Assembly: GCF_008367235.1 (NCBI RefSeq)
Contig: NZ_VTZS01000001.1
Location: 1,116,001-1,180,000 of the forward strand
DNA length: 64,000 nucleotides
Origin: Pareuzebyella sediminis
GTDB taxonomy: Bacteria > Bacteroidota > Bacteroidia > Flavobacteriales > Flavobacteriaceae
Direction of reading: 5' to 3'
Shown here: piece by piece, positions 19,025 to 28,200 of the stretch
Numbering within the stretch: the stretch's first letter is position 1
How the letters are laid out: each line of letters starts with the position of its first letter
Program-made: the position numbers and the translations under genes
The notes under the pieces: generated by a model
Told to the model about the DNA's origin: nothing
Databases searched by the model: none
Seen by the model: the letters and a program-made list of their open reading frames with translations, nothing else

Positions 19025-20641
19025 ATGAAGATCAAATACTTCCTTTCGATTGCGGTTATGGCCGTATCGATTACAGCCTCTTCTCAACAATTTACAACGC
19101 AGGATACCCTAAGGGGTAGTATTACTCCAGAACGTGAATGGTGGGACCTGAACTATTATCATTTGGACATTGCCGTTGACGCTGAAAAGAAGTATATCAC
19201 AGGAAGCAACACCATACGCTATAAGGTTTTGGATAGTAGAAAGGTACTACAGGTCGACCTACAACCTCCTCTAACCATTGACAAAGTGACCCAAGACGGT
19301 AAGGAATTAAAAGTCGAGCATAAAGGTAATGCCCATTTTGTTCAACTGAAAAAAGAACAAATAAAAGGTGATTTTAATGAGATTGTCGTTCATTATTCAG
19401 GTCATCCGCACGTGGCGGTAAGGGCACCTTGGGACGGTGGCTTCTCTTGGGCGCAAGATGATAATGGCAACCCCTTCGTGGCCACTTCATGCCAAGGCTT
19501 GGGCGCAAGTATATGGTGGCCGAATAAAGATCATATGTACGACGAGGTCGACAGCATGCTCATTAGCGTTAAAGCTCCTAAAGGTTTAATGGATGTATCT
19601 AATGGTAGATTACGCAAGGTAGATTCTGATACGAACACCTACCATTGGTTTGTCTCCAACCCCATTAATAATTACGGTGTAAACGTAAACATAGGTGACT
19701 ACGTCCATTTTGGGGAAAAATACGAAGGGGAAAAAGGCACATTGGATATGGACTATTATGTGCTTCGCGATAATTTGGAAAAGGCCAAGGAACATTTTAA
19801 GGATGCCCCTAAGATGATGGAAGCCTTCGAATATTGGTTCGGCCCCTACCCTTTTTATGAGGACAGCTTTAAACTAGTCGAAGTGCCTTATTTGGGGATG
19901 GAGCACCAGAGCTCGGTGACCTATGGAAACCAATATAAAAAAGGCTACTTGGGCAAAGACCTTTCAGGAACAGGATGGGGTTTAAAGTTCGATTTTCTCA
20001 TTATCCACGAAGCAGGTCATGAATGGTTTGCGAATAATATTACGTATAAGGATATTGCCGATATGTGGATTCATGAAGGGTTTACGGCCTACTCAGAAAA
20101 TCTTTTTCTGGATTACTATCACGGTAAGGAGGCCTCAGCAGACTATGTAATCGGTACTCGGGCCAATATAGCCAACGACAAACCCATTATTGGAACTTAC
20201 GACGTAAACTCCCAAGGCTCAAAAGACATGTACTACAAAGGCTCGAATATGCTACACACGATTCGACAGTTGGTGGATGACGATGAAAAATGGCGCCAGA
20301 TCCTAAGGGGTTTAAACCGTGAATTTTACCATCAGACGGTATCTACCGAACAGATTGAAAATTATATTTCTAAGAAATCGGGAATAGATTTGAACAAATT
20401 TTTCGACCAATATCTGAGAACCGCTGACATACCTGTATTTGAATATGAGATAAACAAAAATTCCGTCACTTTTAGGTATAAAAATGTGGTCGATGGGTTT
20501 GCCATGCCACTTAAAATATGGGTCGATGACAAGCCTAAATGGCTACACCCGACTACCCAATTAAAATCCAAAAAGCTAAAAGGTGATGCGTCGACTTTCA
20601 AAGTTGACCGAAACTTTTATGTCAACGCTGAAAAAAAATAA
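19025..20641 (+). CDS. Secreted M1 family metallopeptidase
   Basis: 538 residues with signal peptide MKIKYFLSIAVMAVSITASSQ. The zinc site is complete: HEAGHEWFANN (HExxH) and the third ligand Glu in WIHEGFTAYSE. The substrate-binding exopeptidase motif (GAMEN equivalent) reads YLGMEHQSS. It is shorter than E. coli PepN (about 870 residues) and lacks the large C-terminal helical domain, as in many secreted Bacteroidota M1 enzymes. It follows the M28 peptidase by 70 bp on the same strand, suggesting joint peptide degradation. Confidence 0.93.
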   Translation: MKIKYFLSIAVMAVSITASSQQFTTQDTLRGSITPEREWWDLNYYHLDIAVDAEKKYITGSNTIRYKVLDSRKVLQVDLQPPLTIDKVTQDGKELKVEHKGNAHFVQLKKEQIKGDFNEIVVHYSGHPHVAVRAPWDGGFSWAQDDNGNPFVATSCQGLGASIWWPNKDHMYDEVDSMLISVKAPKGLMDVSNGRLRKVDSDTNTYHWFVSNPINNYGVNVNIGDYVHFGEKYEGEKGTLDMDYYVLRDNLEKAKEHFKDAPKMMEAFEYWFGPYPFYEDSFKLVEVPYLGMEHQSSVTYGNQYKKGYLGKDLSGTGWGLKFDFLIIHEAGHEWFANNITYKDIADMWIHEGFTAYSENLFLDYYHGKEASADYVIGTRANIANDKPIIGTYDVNSQGSKDMYYKGSNMLHTIRQLVDDDEKWRQILRGLNREFYHQTVSTEQIENYISKKSGIDLNKFFDQYLRTADIPVFEYEINKNSVTFRYKNVVDGFAMPLKIWVDDKPKWLHPTTQLKSKKLKGDASTFKVDRNFYVNAEKK

Positions 20642-21020
20642 ACTATTCCAATTTGAAAGCTGATGCGGATTGTCGAATCATAATACTTTAGGGCTTCGGG
20701 TGCTTTTTTTACCAGTCGTGATGGGCTTGTCGATAAAATAAATTACACCCTCATCGGCCTCGGGGACTCATTCAGCTTACTGGGCACTTTGTCACCTTGG
20801 CCTTCGTAAGATCGTTACAGACCTCCCCTACCCGAATTCTTTCTGTCTATAGTATAAAGATGAATCACGAAAGCCCATGAGGTTTGTGCTAGTTCTCACC
20901 ACCCTCAAAGAAGCCCGATCAACCTGTTAAAGCCATATTTTAAAAGAAAAACGAGCTTTCATCAGGGAGCGAAAATAAGAAACCTCCGATATCTAGATGG
21001 AACAGGTGAAAAACCATCCA
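20642..21020. other. Intergenic region without a recognisable gene
   Basis: 379 bp between convergent genes (M1 peptidase and the ThuA-cytochrome c giant). A run of seven T follows GGGCTTCGGGTGC near 20690-20708, which might be a decayed terminator, but no good stem can be drawn. No reading frame of family-like composition and no repeat was seen. Confidence 0.5.
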
Positions 21021-24000
21021 TTACTTATCAGCCGCATTTCCGCGTAAAACGGTCGATGTGACACCGGTCAATGGCCGTACCCCATTCAAACCTTGGTCAG
21101 TATAACTGGCCGTAAGTACCATAACATTGTCGTCTGAAGTAGGTTGAGGCATGATAGTCCCTTCCAAAGGTAAAGACTTCTGCACTTCCCCGTCCGAAGC
21201 CAACGATTGGATATAAGAAGCTATCTGTCTGGTTTCATCACTTGTAACATTTGGATGTGCAGGCATGGTCACATCACCCCATACGCCATTACCTCCCAAG
21301 GTAATTTTTTTCTGCAAATAGGCCATAGCACCACGTTTCCCCTTGTACTTTTTGGCGACCTCGATGTAAGCGGGTCCGATGGAAGCTCCTGATTCTTTAT
21401 GGCATGTCTTACAATCCATGCCTTGGGTCAGCGCCTTTCCGGTGACCGCGGCCGATACTTGCTGATGTCCCATTGATTTATTTACCTCATCGGAACTCTC
21501 TAAATAGTCAACGGATACAAAGACATTTTTGACATCGATAGTTTCGTTACCATCAGGATCTGTGACGGAAACTTTATAGGTTACAGGACTTCCTTTCTTA
21601 AAGAAAGAAGAACTCTCCCCAATTAAATCAATGGAAAGAATGGGTCTGGAATTACCAGCGATAACAGTAAGGGCATTGCTCGTTGTAGAAGCACCTTGTT
21701 CATCCTTGGCCGCTACTGAAATTTTGTATTCTCCGGCATCGGCATATGAATAGGTAATTTCAGGTTCTGATGTTTCTTTTGATTCCCCATTCCCAAAATC
21801 CCAGAGATAGGTTACCGAATCTCCCTCTAGATCTTTAGCATCTACCTTTGCCGTTACGGAAAGAGGTAATTTACCAGAGTCTTTATCGACTTCAAAACTA
21901 TCGATAAAGGGAGGCCTATTTCCACCATTGTATTCGATATAGCCCAAGCCAGAATCATCATTTTGGGTGAACCAGCCACTTCCGTATTCCAACAGATAAA
22001 CTTTTCCATCGGGGCCCATTTCCATATCTATCAAATTATTCAGTTCGATATCGGCGGCAAAAGGCTCCATTTTGTTGAAGCTGCCATCTTCGAATAAACT
22101 CACGGCCATCATCCAACCGCGCATCCATTCATAGATAATAGTTTTTCCATCATAGTATGAAGGGAGTCCGCCGCCATCAGGATACAAGTCGGAATAATAC
22201 GTGGGGCCTGCCATAGCGTTTCGGCTACCCGTTCCTACTTGGGGAAATAGTTTTGTTTCATCATAAGGATAATAGATATAAGGATCTACTACAGGAGGCA
22301 GTTCCCGTAGTCCAGTATTGTTTCTAGAATCGTTTATCGGTTTTTGGGGATCAAATGCCCTTTTTGATTCTCCCGTTTCGTAATCATACTTACGGTACGG
22401 TTTGCTATTACCGATAAACATAGGCCAACCATAATTACCGGCTTTTAGTGCAAGGTTCATCTCGTCATAACCCTTATATCCACGGGTGTCTACAGAATCG
22501 GCACGGGCATCGGGGCCGACCTCTCCCCAAAATAAATACCCTTTTTTAGGGTCAACGGAAATTCGGTAAGGATTTCGGTGGCCCATCGTGTAAATTTCAG
22601 GCCGTGTTTTGTCGGTCCCCTCTGGAAAAAGATTACCCTTTGGTATCTCGTAACTTCCATCTTCGTTCACCTTGATGCGAAGTATTTTCCCTCGAAGATC
22701 ATTGGTGTTTCCTGAGGATCTTCTGGCATCGAACTGCTCATGACCTGGTGCATCGTTCAGTGGAGCATAGCCATTATTCACATATTTCTCACCTTTTTCG
22801 TTAAAAGGAGTGGAATTATCACCAGTAGAAAGATAGAGTAAGTTATCACGGTCAAAAGCAATAGACCCTCCGGTATGACAGCATATTTCACGCTGACTAT
22901 CCACATCTAAAATAACCTGTTCGGAAGCCAGATCAAAATTCCCATCGGCGTATTTGAACCTTGATAAACGATTTACCCATTCATCACCGGAAGGCGCATA
23001 GTAGACATAAATCCAATGGTTCGTAGCATAATTGGGATCTTTCTGAAGCCCCATGACGCCCTCTTCGGCATTAACTCCGGGCGTGTTCAACGTTTTGAAA
23101 TAGACATCGAGAAGGGCCACTTGCTCCAATGCTTCGGTCGTTGCATTATATCGCATAATCTCTCCCCGTCGTTGGGCAATAAGTACATCGTTGTTAGGCA
23201 GAACCGTCATTTCTGTTGGCTCAAAAAATTCACCACCCACCAACTGAACTTTTGAAAAACGATTGGTATCAGGCGGAATTTGAGTCGTTGCCTTGCCATA
23301 GTCCAAATTTAAATTATCACCAATGGCATATTCAATACCTCCCAAAATATGTTTAAGGAACATGGGGTCCGAATAACTCTCGTCAGTATGCCCCGCCCCG
23401 GTGTAAAAGGCCCTTCCACCATCATACTCATGGTACCAGGCAAAAGGGTGAAAATCTCCGTTCGTACCGCCGTCATAACTTGACTCGTCTACGGTCATGA
23501 CCACATTTACATCAGGGTTAATTTTCACATAATTATAGATTTCATCGGGTCTGTGCCATACAGAATCGGTGAAATGGGCAGTAGCTTTAAAATTTTTATC
23601 TTTTATGAGATAATCGGCCTCCGGAGTACCCGAAGGATGACTTTGAAACTGAGCACCTACTAACTTGGTATACCAGCCCCAATCATACTCGGTATCTGCT
23701 GCCGCATGAATACCCACAAAGCCTCCCCCGGCCTGAATATATCTTTCAAAGGCCGCTTCTTGTTTTGCGTTCAACACATTTAAAGTGGTACTCAAAAAAA
23801 CTATGGCGGAATACTTGTTGAGATTATCTTCGGTGAAAAGATCGGCGTTCTTTGTGGTGTCTACCGCAAATCCGTTGTCCTCCCCTAATTTTTGTATAGC
23901 CGCATTACCGGCCGGAATCGAAGCATGTGTATAACCGGCTGTTTTAGAGAATACCAAAACCCTAGGTTGGCCTTCTCTTTTATTATTACAGCTCGACAAT

Positions 24001-24044
24001 ACCAAACCAAGCATTATTGGTAGCACCAAAAAAAAATTCCTCAT
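21021..24044 (-). CDS. ThuA / sugar dehydrogenase / PKD / cytochrome c multidomain lipoprotein
   Basis: 1007 residues with a lipoprotein signal (MRNFFLVLPIMLGLVLSSC). Domains in order: ThuA-like trehalose-utilisation domain (about 28-243, FVGIHAAADTEYDWGWYTKL); glucose/sorbosone dehydrogenase-like six-bladed propeller (about 262-700, QREICCHTGG, MGHRNPYRISVD); a PKD domain (about 715-800, VTYLWDFGNGES); and cytochrome c (about 860-960) with heme motif CKTCH at residues 878-882 (21399-21413) and a likely Met ligand in VTMPAHP. It should sit in the envelope, oxidise a sugar and pass electrons to heme. A vicinal Cys388-Cys389 pair is present. The substrate is unknown. It is convergent with the M1 peptidase and has its own promoter. 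Confidence 0.9.
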   Translation of the reverse strand: MRNFFLVLPIMLGLVLSSCNNKREGQPRVLVFSKTAGYTHASIPAGNAAIQKLGEDNGFAVDTTKNADLFTEDNLNKYSAIVFLSTTLNVLNAKQEAAFERYIQAGGGFVGIHAAADTEYDWGWYTKLVGAQFQSHPSGTPEADYLIKDKNFKATAHFTDSVWHRPDEIYNYVKINPDVNVVMTVDESSYDGGTNGDFHPFAWYHEYDGGRAFYTGAGHTDESYSDPMFLKHILGGIEYAIGDNLNLDYGKATTQIPPDTNRFSKVQLVGGEFFEPTEMTVLPNNDVLIAQRRGEIMRYNATTEALEQVALLDVYFKTLNTPGVNAEEGVMGLQKDPNYATNHWIYVYYAPSGDEWVNRLSRFKYADGNFDLASEQVILDVDSQREICCHTGGSIAFDRDNLLYLSTGDNSTPFNEKGEKYVNNGYAPLNDAPGHEQFDARRSSGNTNDLRGKILRIKVNEDGSYEIPKGNLFPEGTDKTRPEIYTMGHRNPYRISVDPKKGYLFWGEVGPDARADSVDTRGYKGYDEMNLALKAGNYGWPMFIGNSKPYRKYDYETGESKRAFDPQKPINDSRNNTGLRELPPVVDPYIYYPYDETKLFPQVGTGSRNAMAGPTYYSDLYPDGGGLPSYYDGKTIIYEWMRGWMMAVSLFEDGSFNKMEPFAADIELNNLIDMEMGPDGKVYLLEYGSGWFTQNDDSGLGYIEYNGGNRPPFIDSFEVDKDSGKLPLSVTAKVDAKDLEGDSVTYLWDFGNGESKETSEPEITYSYADAGEYKISVAAKDEQGASTTSNALTVIAGNSRPILSIDLIGESSSFFKKGSPVTYKVSVTDPDGNETIDVKNVFVSVDYLESSDEVNKSMGHQQVSAAVTGKALTQGMDCKTCHKESGASIGPAYIEVAKKYKGKRGAMAYLQKKITLGGNGVWGDVTMPAHPNVTSDETRQIASYIQSLASDGEVQKSLPLEGTIMPQPTSDDNVMVLTASYTDQGLNGVRPLTGVTSTVLRGNAADK

Positions 24045-24085
24045 AGCTAATTCTATTTTTTATTGTCTCTCGATGAAACAATCTG

Positions 24086-24117
24086 CAAAACTAATCATTA
24101 GAATTTAATTTTTACAA
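24086..24117 (-). promoter_or_regulatory. Promoter of the ThuA-cytochrome c gene
   Basis: Read on the minus strand, TTG (24117-24115), a 21-bp spacer and TAGTTTTG (24093-24086) match the Bacteroidota -33/-7 pattern. The start codon is 41 bp downstream. This is the best-formed two-element promoter found in the window. Confidence 0.6.
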
Positions 24118-24173
24118 GTTCATTAATCGAAAAACTGTATTTTTAAGAGTAAAAGACATATTTTATTTTGGAC

Positions 24174-24743
24174 ATGGCCCAAATAGAGACATTCTATTTC
24201 GAAAATGATAATGAATGGCGTAATTGGTTACACAATAACCATACTCGGGAAATCGGAATCTATCTCATTTTTTATAAAGTTGATCATGCCATTCCCAGTA
24301 TGAGATGGGAAGAAGCTGTTCGTGTCGCGTTGTGCTATGGATGGATCGATAGTACGGTTAAGAGTCTTGGTGATGGGAAAAGACGACAGTACTTTTGCCA
24401 GCGCAAAGCAAAAAGTTCTTGGAGCAAAATCAATAAAGATCATGTAAAAGAGCTCATCGACGAAGGCGTAATGCATAAAAGTGGTTTGGCGGCCATTGAA
24501 ACCGCGAAAAGCAACGGTTCTTGGACAGCCTTGGACGACGTGGAGAAGGGTATCGTTCCCGAAGACCTACAAGAAGCATTTGATCACCATCCCAAAGCTT
24601 TGGAGAACTACAAAAGTTTGACCAAGGGCCAACGAAAAAGCTATCTCTATTGGCTCAATCAAGCCAAAAGGGCCGAAACCCGGAAAAGAAGAGTTGCTGA
24701 AATCATTAAAAGCTGTGCGAAGGGTTTGAAGTCAAGAGCCTAA
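24174..24743 (+). CDS. YdeI/OmpD-associated family protein
   Basis: 189 residues. The conserved YdeI-type N-terminus is clear: GIYLIFYKVDHAIPSMRWEEAV, VALCYGWIDSTVKSLG, QYFCQRKAKSSWSKINK, with a basic C-terminal tail (AKRAETRKRRVAEIIK). The family is widespread and small; its cellular role is not settled, although some members were linked to bacteriocin or peptide resistance. No signal peptide or membrane segment. The ATG at 24174 is preferred over an in-frame TTG 6 bp upstream. It is divergent from the ThuA-cytochrome c gene. Confidence 0.85.
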   Translation: MAQIETFYFENDNEWRNWLHNNHTREIGIYLIFYKVDHAIPSMRWEEAVRVALCYGWIDSTVKSLGDGKRRQYFCQRKAKSSWSKINKDHVKELIDEGVMHKSGLAAIETAKSNGSWTALDDVEKGIVPEDLQEAFDHHPKALENYKSLTKGQRKSYLYWLNQAKRAETRKRRVAEIIKSCAKGLKSRA

Positions 24744-24815
24744 ACTTTTTTAAGTTTTGCTGTCGGGCAATCCACAATACCTTAATTTTATGCATCAATA
24801 CGTTCAAACCCAACT

Positions 24816-27800
24816 ATGCAAAAATTTATTCCCTTAGTTACACTATTAATCACGGTCTCATTTTCAGCTCAAGAAAAGTCGGAAAAAAAAGAGGGAGAAA
24901 CGAAATGGGACGTATCGGCCCCAAAAGGAAATTTTAATTATAAACAACATGACTTTACAACCGATGAAGGTACTTGGATGAACCTTGATGTAAGTGCCGA
25001 TGGTAAAACAATCGTTTTCGACTTGCTTGGTGATATTTACAGTTTGCCTATCACAGGAGGCACCGCCAAACCGCTGAGGACGGGAATTCCCTTCGAAGTA
25101 CAACCTCGTTTTAGCCCAGACGGTAAACAGATTTCGTTTACCAGCGATGCCGGGGGAGGTGATAATATCTGGATTATGGACAGTGATGGTAGCCATGCCA
25201 AACAAGTTACCGAGGAAGATTTTCGATTGCTCAACAATGCGACATGGATGCCCGATGGCAACTTTCTGGTGGCGCGCAAACATTTTACCTCCGGTCGTTC
25301 TTTGGGTGCTGGAGAAATGTGGCAATATCACGTTTCAGGGGGAAGCGGATTACAATTGACCCAAAGAAAAAATGACCAGCAAGATGTCAACGAACCCAAT
25401 ATATCTCCTGACGGTACATATCTATACTATAGTGAAGATGTGTATCCCGGAGGGTCGTTTCAGTACAACAAAGACCCCAATAAACAGATCTATGTGATAA
25501 AGCGGTACAATTTAGAAAATGGCAAAACAGAGGTGGTTACCGGAGGACCCGGGGGTGCGGCACGACCACAAATTTCACCGGATGGTAAAAAATTAGCCTT
25601 TGTCAAGCGGGTACGTACCCGAACGGTGCTCTATCTTCATGACCTTGAAACAGGTGAAGAATGGCCCCTGTATGACCAATTAAACAAAGACCAACAAGAG
25701 ACATGGGCAATATTCGGGGTATATCCAAACTTTAGTTGGTTGCCCAATAATGAAGAACTTGTCTTTTGGTCGGGAGGAAAAATACATCGAATCGATATCA
25801 ATAGTTTAGAAGTCAAACCCATACCCTTTACCGTAAATGCAAAAATCAAAATTGCCGAGGCACTGCATTTCGATAGCCCGGTCGCTCCTGAGGAATTTGA
25901 TGCAAAAGTTATTCGCGATGCAGTGACCTCACCCGATGGGGCACATTTGGCTTTCAGTGCACTTGGAAGTCTATGGACAAAAAAACTTCCCAACGGTCGA
26001 CCAAAGCGGCTAACGAACTCTAATGATTTTGAATTCGAGCCCAGTTTCTCAAGCGATGGAAAGCATATTGTCTATGTAAGTTGGAATGACGAGCAATTAG
26101 GGGCTATTCAGACCGTTCCGGTTTCTGGGGGTATACCGACCAAACTGACCTCGGAAAAAGGTATCTACAGAACACCGTCATTCTCCCCATCAAATAGTTC
26201 AATAACCTACCGCAAAGAAGAGGGGAACAACGACCAAGGTCGATCTTTCACTAAAAAGGCCGGAATCTATATCATGTCCGCTGATGGAAAAAATAAAAAG
26301 ATAGTATCTGAAAATGGGGCATATCCCGTCTTTTCAAAGGATGGGCAACGCATATTCTATCAAACCGGCGGCACTTATTTTGGGGATCTTACAAAAACCT
26401 TGGTCTCGGTCGACCTTAATGGCAAGGACGAAAGAACGCATATCAAATCGAAATATGCGAATCGATTGGTGCCAAGCCCTGACAATCAATGGATTGCTTT
26501 TACTATCCTTCACAAAGCTTATATTGCTCCCTTGGTGCTGAACGGCAGGGAAGTTGATTTAGATAATAAGACCAAAGCGATTCCCGTTTCCCAAATATCA
26601 AAAGATGCCGGCATCAATCTCCATTGGTCAAAAGATAGCAATAAAGTATTTTGGACCCTTGGAGACCAATATTTTGCCAGTGATATTAGCAATCGATTTA
26701 CCTTTCTTCCCGGTTCTCCCGATAAGGTTTCCAAGCCTGATTCCGTTGGGCTCAAAATTGGGTTACGCACAAAAAGTGATGTGCCCAAAGGAAGCATTGC
26801 CTTTACCAATGCGAGAATAATTACTATGGAGGGCGAGAAAGTCATCGAGAAGGGCACCCTGGTAATTAAAGGTAATCGTATCGAAAAAATAGGCACGTCA
26901 TCCGAAGTAAAACTTGCTAATGACCTCAAGGTCTTCGATGTGAGCGGCAAGACCATTATGCCAGGTATTGTTGATGCCCATGCACATGTAGGCGGATTTC
27001 GCAATGGCTTGACCACCCAAAAACATTGGCCGCTTTATGCCAACTTAGCCTTTGGCGTGACAACGGCGCATGATCCTTCCGCCAATACGGAGACCATTTT
27101 TACCCTTTCCGAGCTCATAAAAAGCGGGAAGATGGTAGGACCACGTCTGTACTCGACCGGTTTTATACTCTATGGGGCGGACGGCGATTTCAAAGCGGTC
27201 ATCAATGATTTAGATGACGCACGCTCTTCCATCCGAAGAACCAAAGCCTTCGGAGCCAAATCGGTAAAGAGCTATAATCAACCCCGACGTGAACAACGTC
27301 AGCAAATATTGCAGGCCGCCCGTGAAATGCAAATGAACGTCGTTCCTGAAGGAGGGTCTACTTTCTTTACCAATATGTCGATGATTATGGACGGGCATAC
27401 CGGTATCGAGCATAATATACCCGTAGCTCCTGTTTACAAAGATGTTAAAGAGCTTTGGAAAACCAGTACAACGGGCTATACCCCCACCCTTATAGTGAAT
27501 TATGGAGGAATGAACGGCGAATATTATTTCTATCAAAAAGATAAGGTGTGGGAAAATGAAAAACTTCTTAAGTATACCCCTAGAGCCATTGTTGATGCGC
27601 GTTCGAGACACCGCACCATGGTACCTATGGAAGAATATGAAAACGGACATATTCTCGTTTCCAAGACCACGAAGGAATTGAGCGACGAGGGTGTTAAAGT
27701 GAACCTTGGCGCACACGGTCAGCTTCAGGGGCTTGGTGCACATTGGGAGCTTTGGATGCTTCATCAAGGGGGAATGACCAATATGGAGGCCCTAAAAGCG

Positions 27801-28115
27801 GCAACCTTAAATAGCGCCGAATATATCGGAGCGGGTGACGAGATAGGCTCTTTAAAAGAGGGGAAACTAGCCGACCTCATCGTGCTCGATAAAAACCCGT
27901 TAGAAGATATCCATAACTCACAGACGGTGCGTTACACCGTTGTCAATGGCCGTATTTACGATACCGATACGATGAACGAAATCGGCAATCATCCAAAAGA
28001 ACGTAGTAAATTTTGGTGGGAAAACAATCGCTACAATGCAGCCTTTCCTTGGCACGAAGCTACCCAAAGCTTTATGCTACCGAAATGCAGCTGCGCGCTA
28101 GGAACGCATCAGTAA
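24816..28115 (+). CDS. Secreted TolB-propeller / amidohydrolase fusion
   Basis: 1099 residues with signal peptide MQKFIPLVTLLITVSFSAQ. Residues about 35-630 are TolB/PD40 propeller blades (PRFSPDGKQISFTSDAGGGD, PSFSSDGKHIVYVSWNDEQ). Residues about 655-1065 are an imidazolonepropionase/prolidase-type amidohydrolase: PGIVDAHAHVGG (HxH metal site), GAKSVKSYNQP (possible carboxylated Lys), MDGHTGIEHN, NLGAHGQ, and the C-terminal strand LADLIVLDKNPLEDI. The propeller may gate or bind a peptide-like substrate. It resembles secreted dipeptidase-like amidohydrolases; the true substrate is unknown. A second, smaller amidohydrolase follows after 85 bp. Confidence 0.9.
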   Translation: MQKFIPLVTLLITVSFSAQEKSEKKEGETKWDVSAPKGNFNYKQHDFTTDEGTWMNLDVSADGKTIVFDLLGDIYSLPITGGTAKPLRTGIPFEVQPRFSPDGKQISFTSDAGGGDNIWIMDSDGSHAKQVTEEDFRLLNNATWMPDGNFLVARKHFTSGRSLGAGEMWQYHVSGGSGLQLTQRKNDQQDVNEPNISPDGTYLYYSEDVYPGGSFQYNKDPNKQIYVIKRYNLENGKTEVVTGGPGGAARPQISPDGKKLAFVKRVRTRTVLYLHDLETGEEWPLYDQLNKDQQETWAIFGVYPNFSWLPNNEELVFWSGGKIHRIDINSLEVKPIPFTVNAKIKIAEALHFDSPVAPEEFDAKVIRDAVTSPDGAHLAFSALGSLWTKKLPNGRPKRLTNSNDFEFEPSFSSDGKHIVYVSWNDEQLGAIQTVPVSGGIPTKLTSEKGIYRTPSFSPSNSSITYRKEEGNNDQGRSFTKKAGIYIMSADGKNKKIVSENGAYPVFSKDGQRIFYQTGGTYFGDLTKTLVSVDLNGKDERTHIKSKYANRLVPSPDNQWIAFTILHKAYIAPLVLNGREVDLDNKTKAIPVSQISKDAGINLHWSKDSNKVFWTLGDQYFASDISNRFTFLPGSPDKVSKPDSVGLKIGLRTKSDVPKGSIAFTNARIITMEGEKVIEKGTLVIKGNRIEKIGTSSEVKLANDLKVFDVSGKTIMPGIVDAHAHVGGFRNGLTTQKHWPLYANLAFGVTTAHDPSANTETIFTLSELIKSGKMVGPRLYSTGFILYGADGDFKAVINDLDDARSSIRRTKAFGAKSVKSYNQPRREQRQQILQAAREMQMNVVPEGGSTFFTNMSMIMDGHTGIEHNIPVAPVYKDVKELWKTSTTGYTPTLIVNYGGMNGEYYFYQKDKVWENEKLLKYTPRAIVDARSRHRTMVPMEEYENGHILVSKTTKELSDEGVKVNLGAHGQLQGLGAHWELWMLHQGGMTNMEALKAATLNSAEYIGAGDEIGSLKEGKLADLIVLDKNPLEDIHNSQTVRYTVVNGRIYDTDTMNEIGNHPKERSKFWWENNRYNAAFPWHEATQSFMLPKCSCALGTHQ

Positions 28116-28200
28116 TTTTCAGAGGAGCATGTCAACAAAGTACTGAAACGATGTAGAGGTTATGAAAAAAATAGGACTGTAACATAGTTAAACCGTACTC

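Noticed and set aside
20690-20712. Terminator after the M1 peptidase gene
   Set aside because: A T-run is present, but the preceding GGGCTTCGGGTGC does not form a stable stem.
22878-22883. Second heme site in the ThuA-cytochrome c protein
   Set aside because: The sequence is CCH, not CxxCH, and sits in the propeller; only residues 878-882 form a proper heme motif.
24742-24758. Hairpin overlapping the YdeI-like gene stop
   Set aside because: Only a 6-bp stem of almost pure A/T; too weak to call a terminator.
26519-27016. 165-codon open frame on the minus strand
   Set aside because: Shadow of the propeller-amidohydrolase junction; no independent evidence.
27210-27767. 185-codon open frame on the minus strand
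   Set aside because: It lies wholly inside the amidohydrolase domain of the 24816-28115 gene, opposite conserved motifs, and its translation shows no family or start context.
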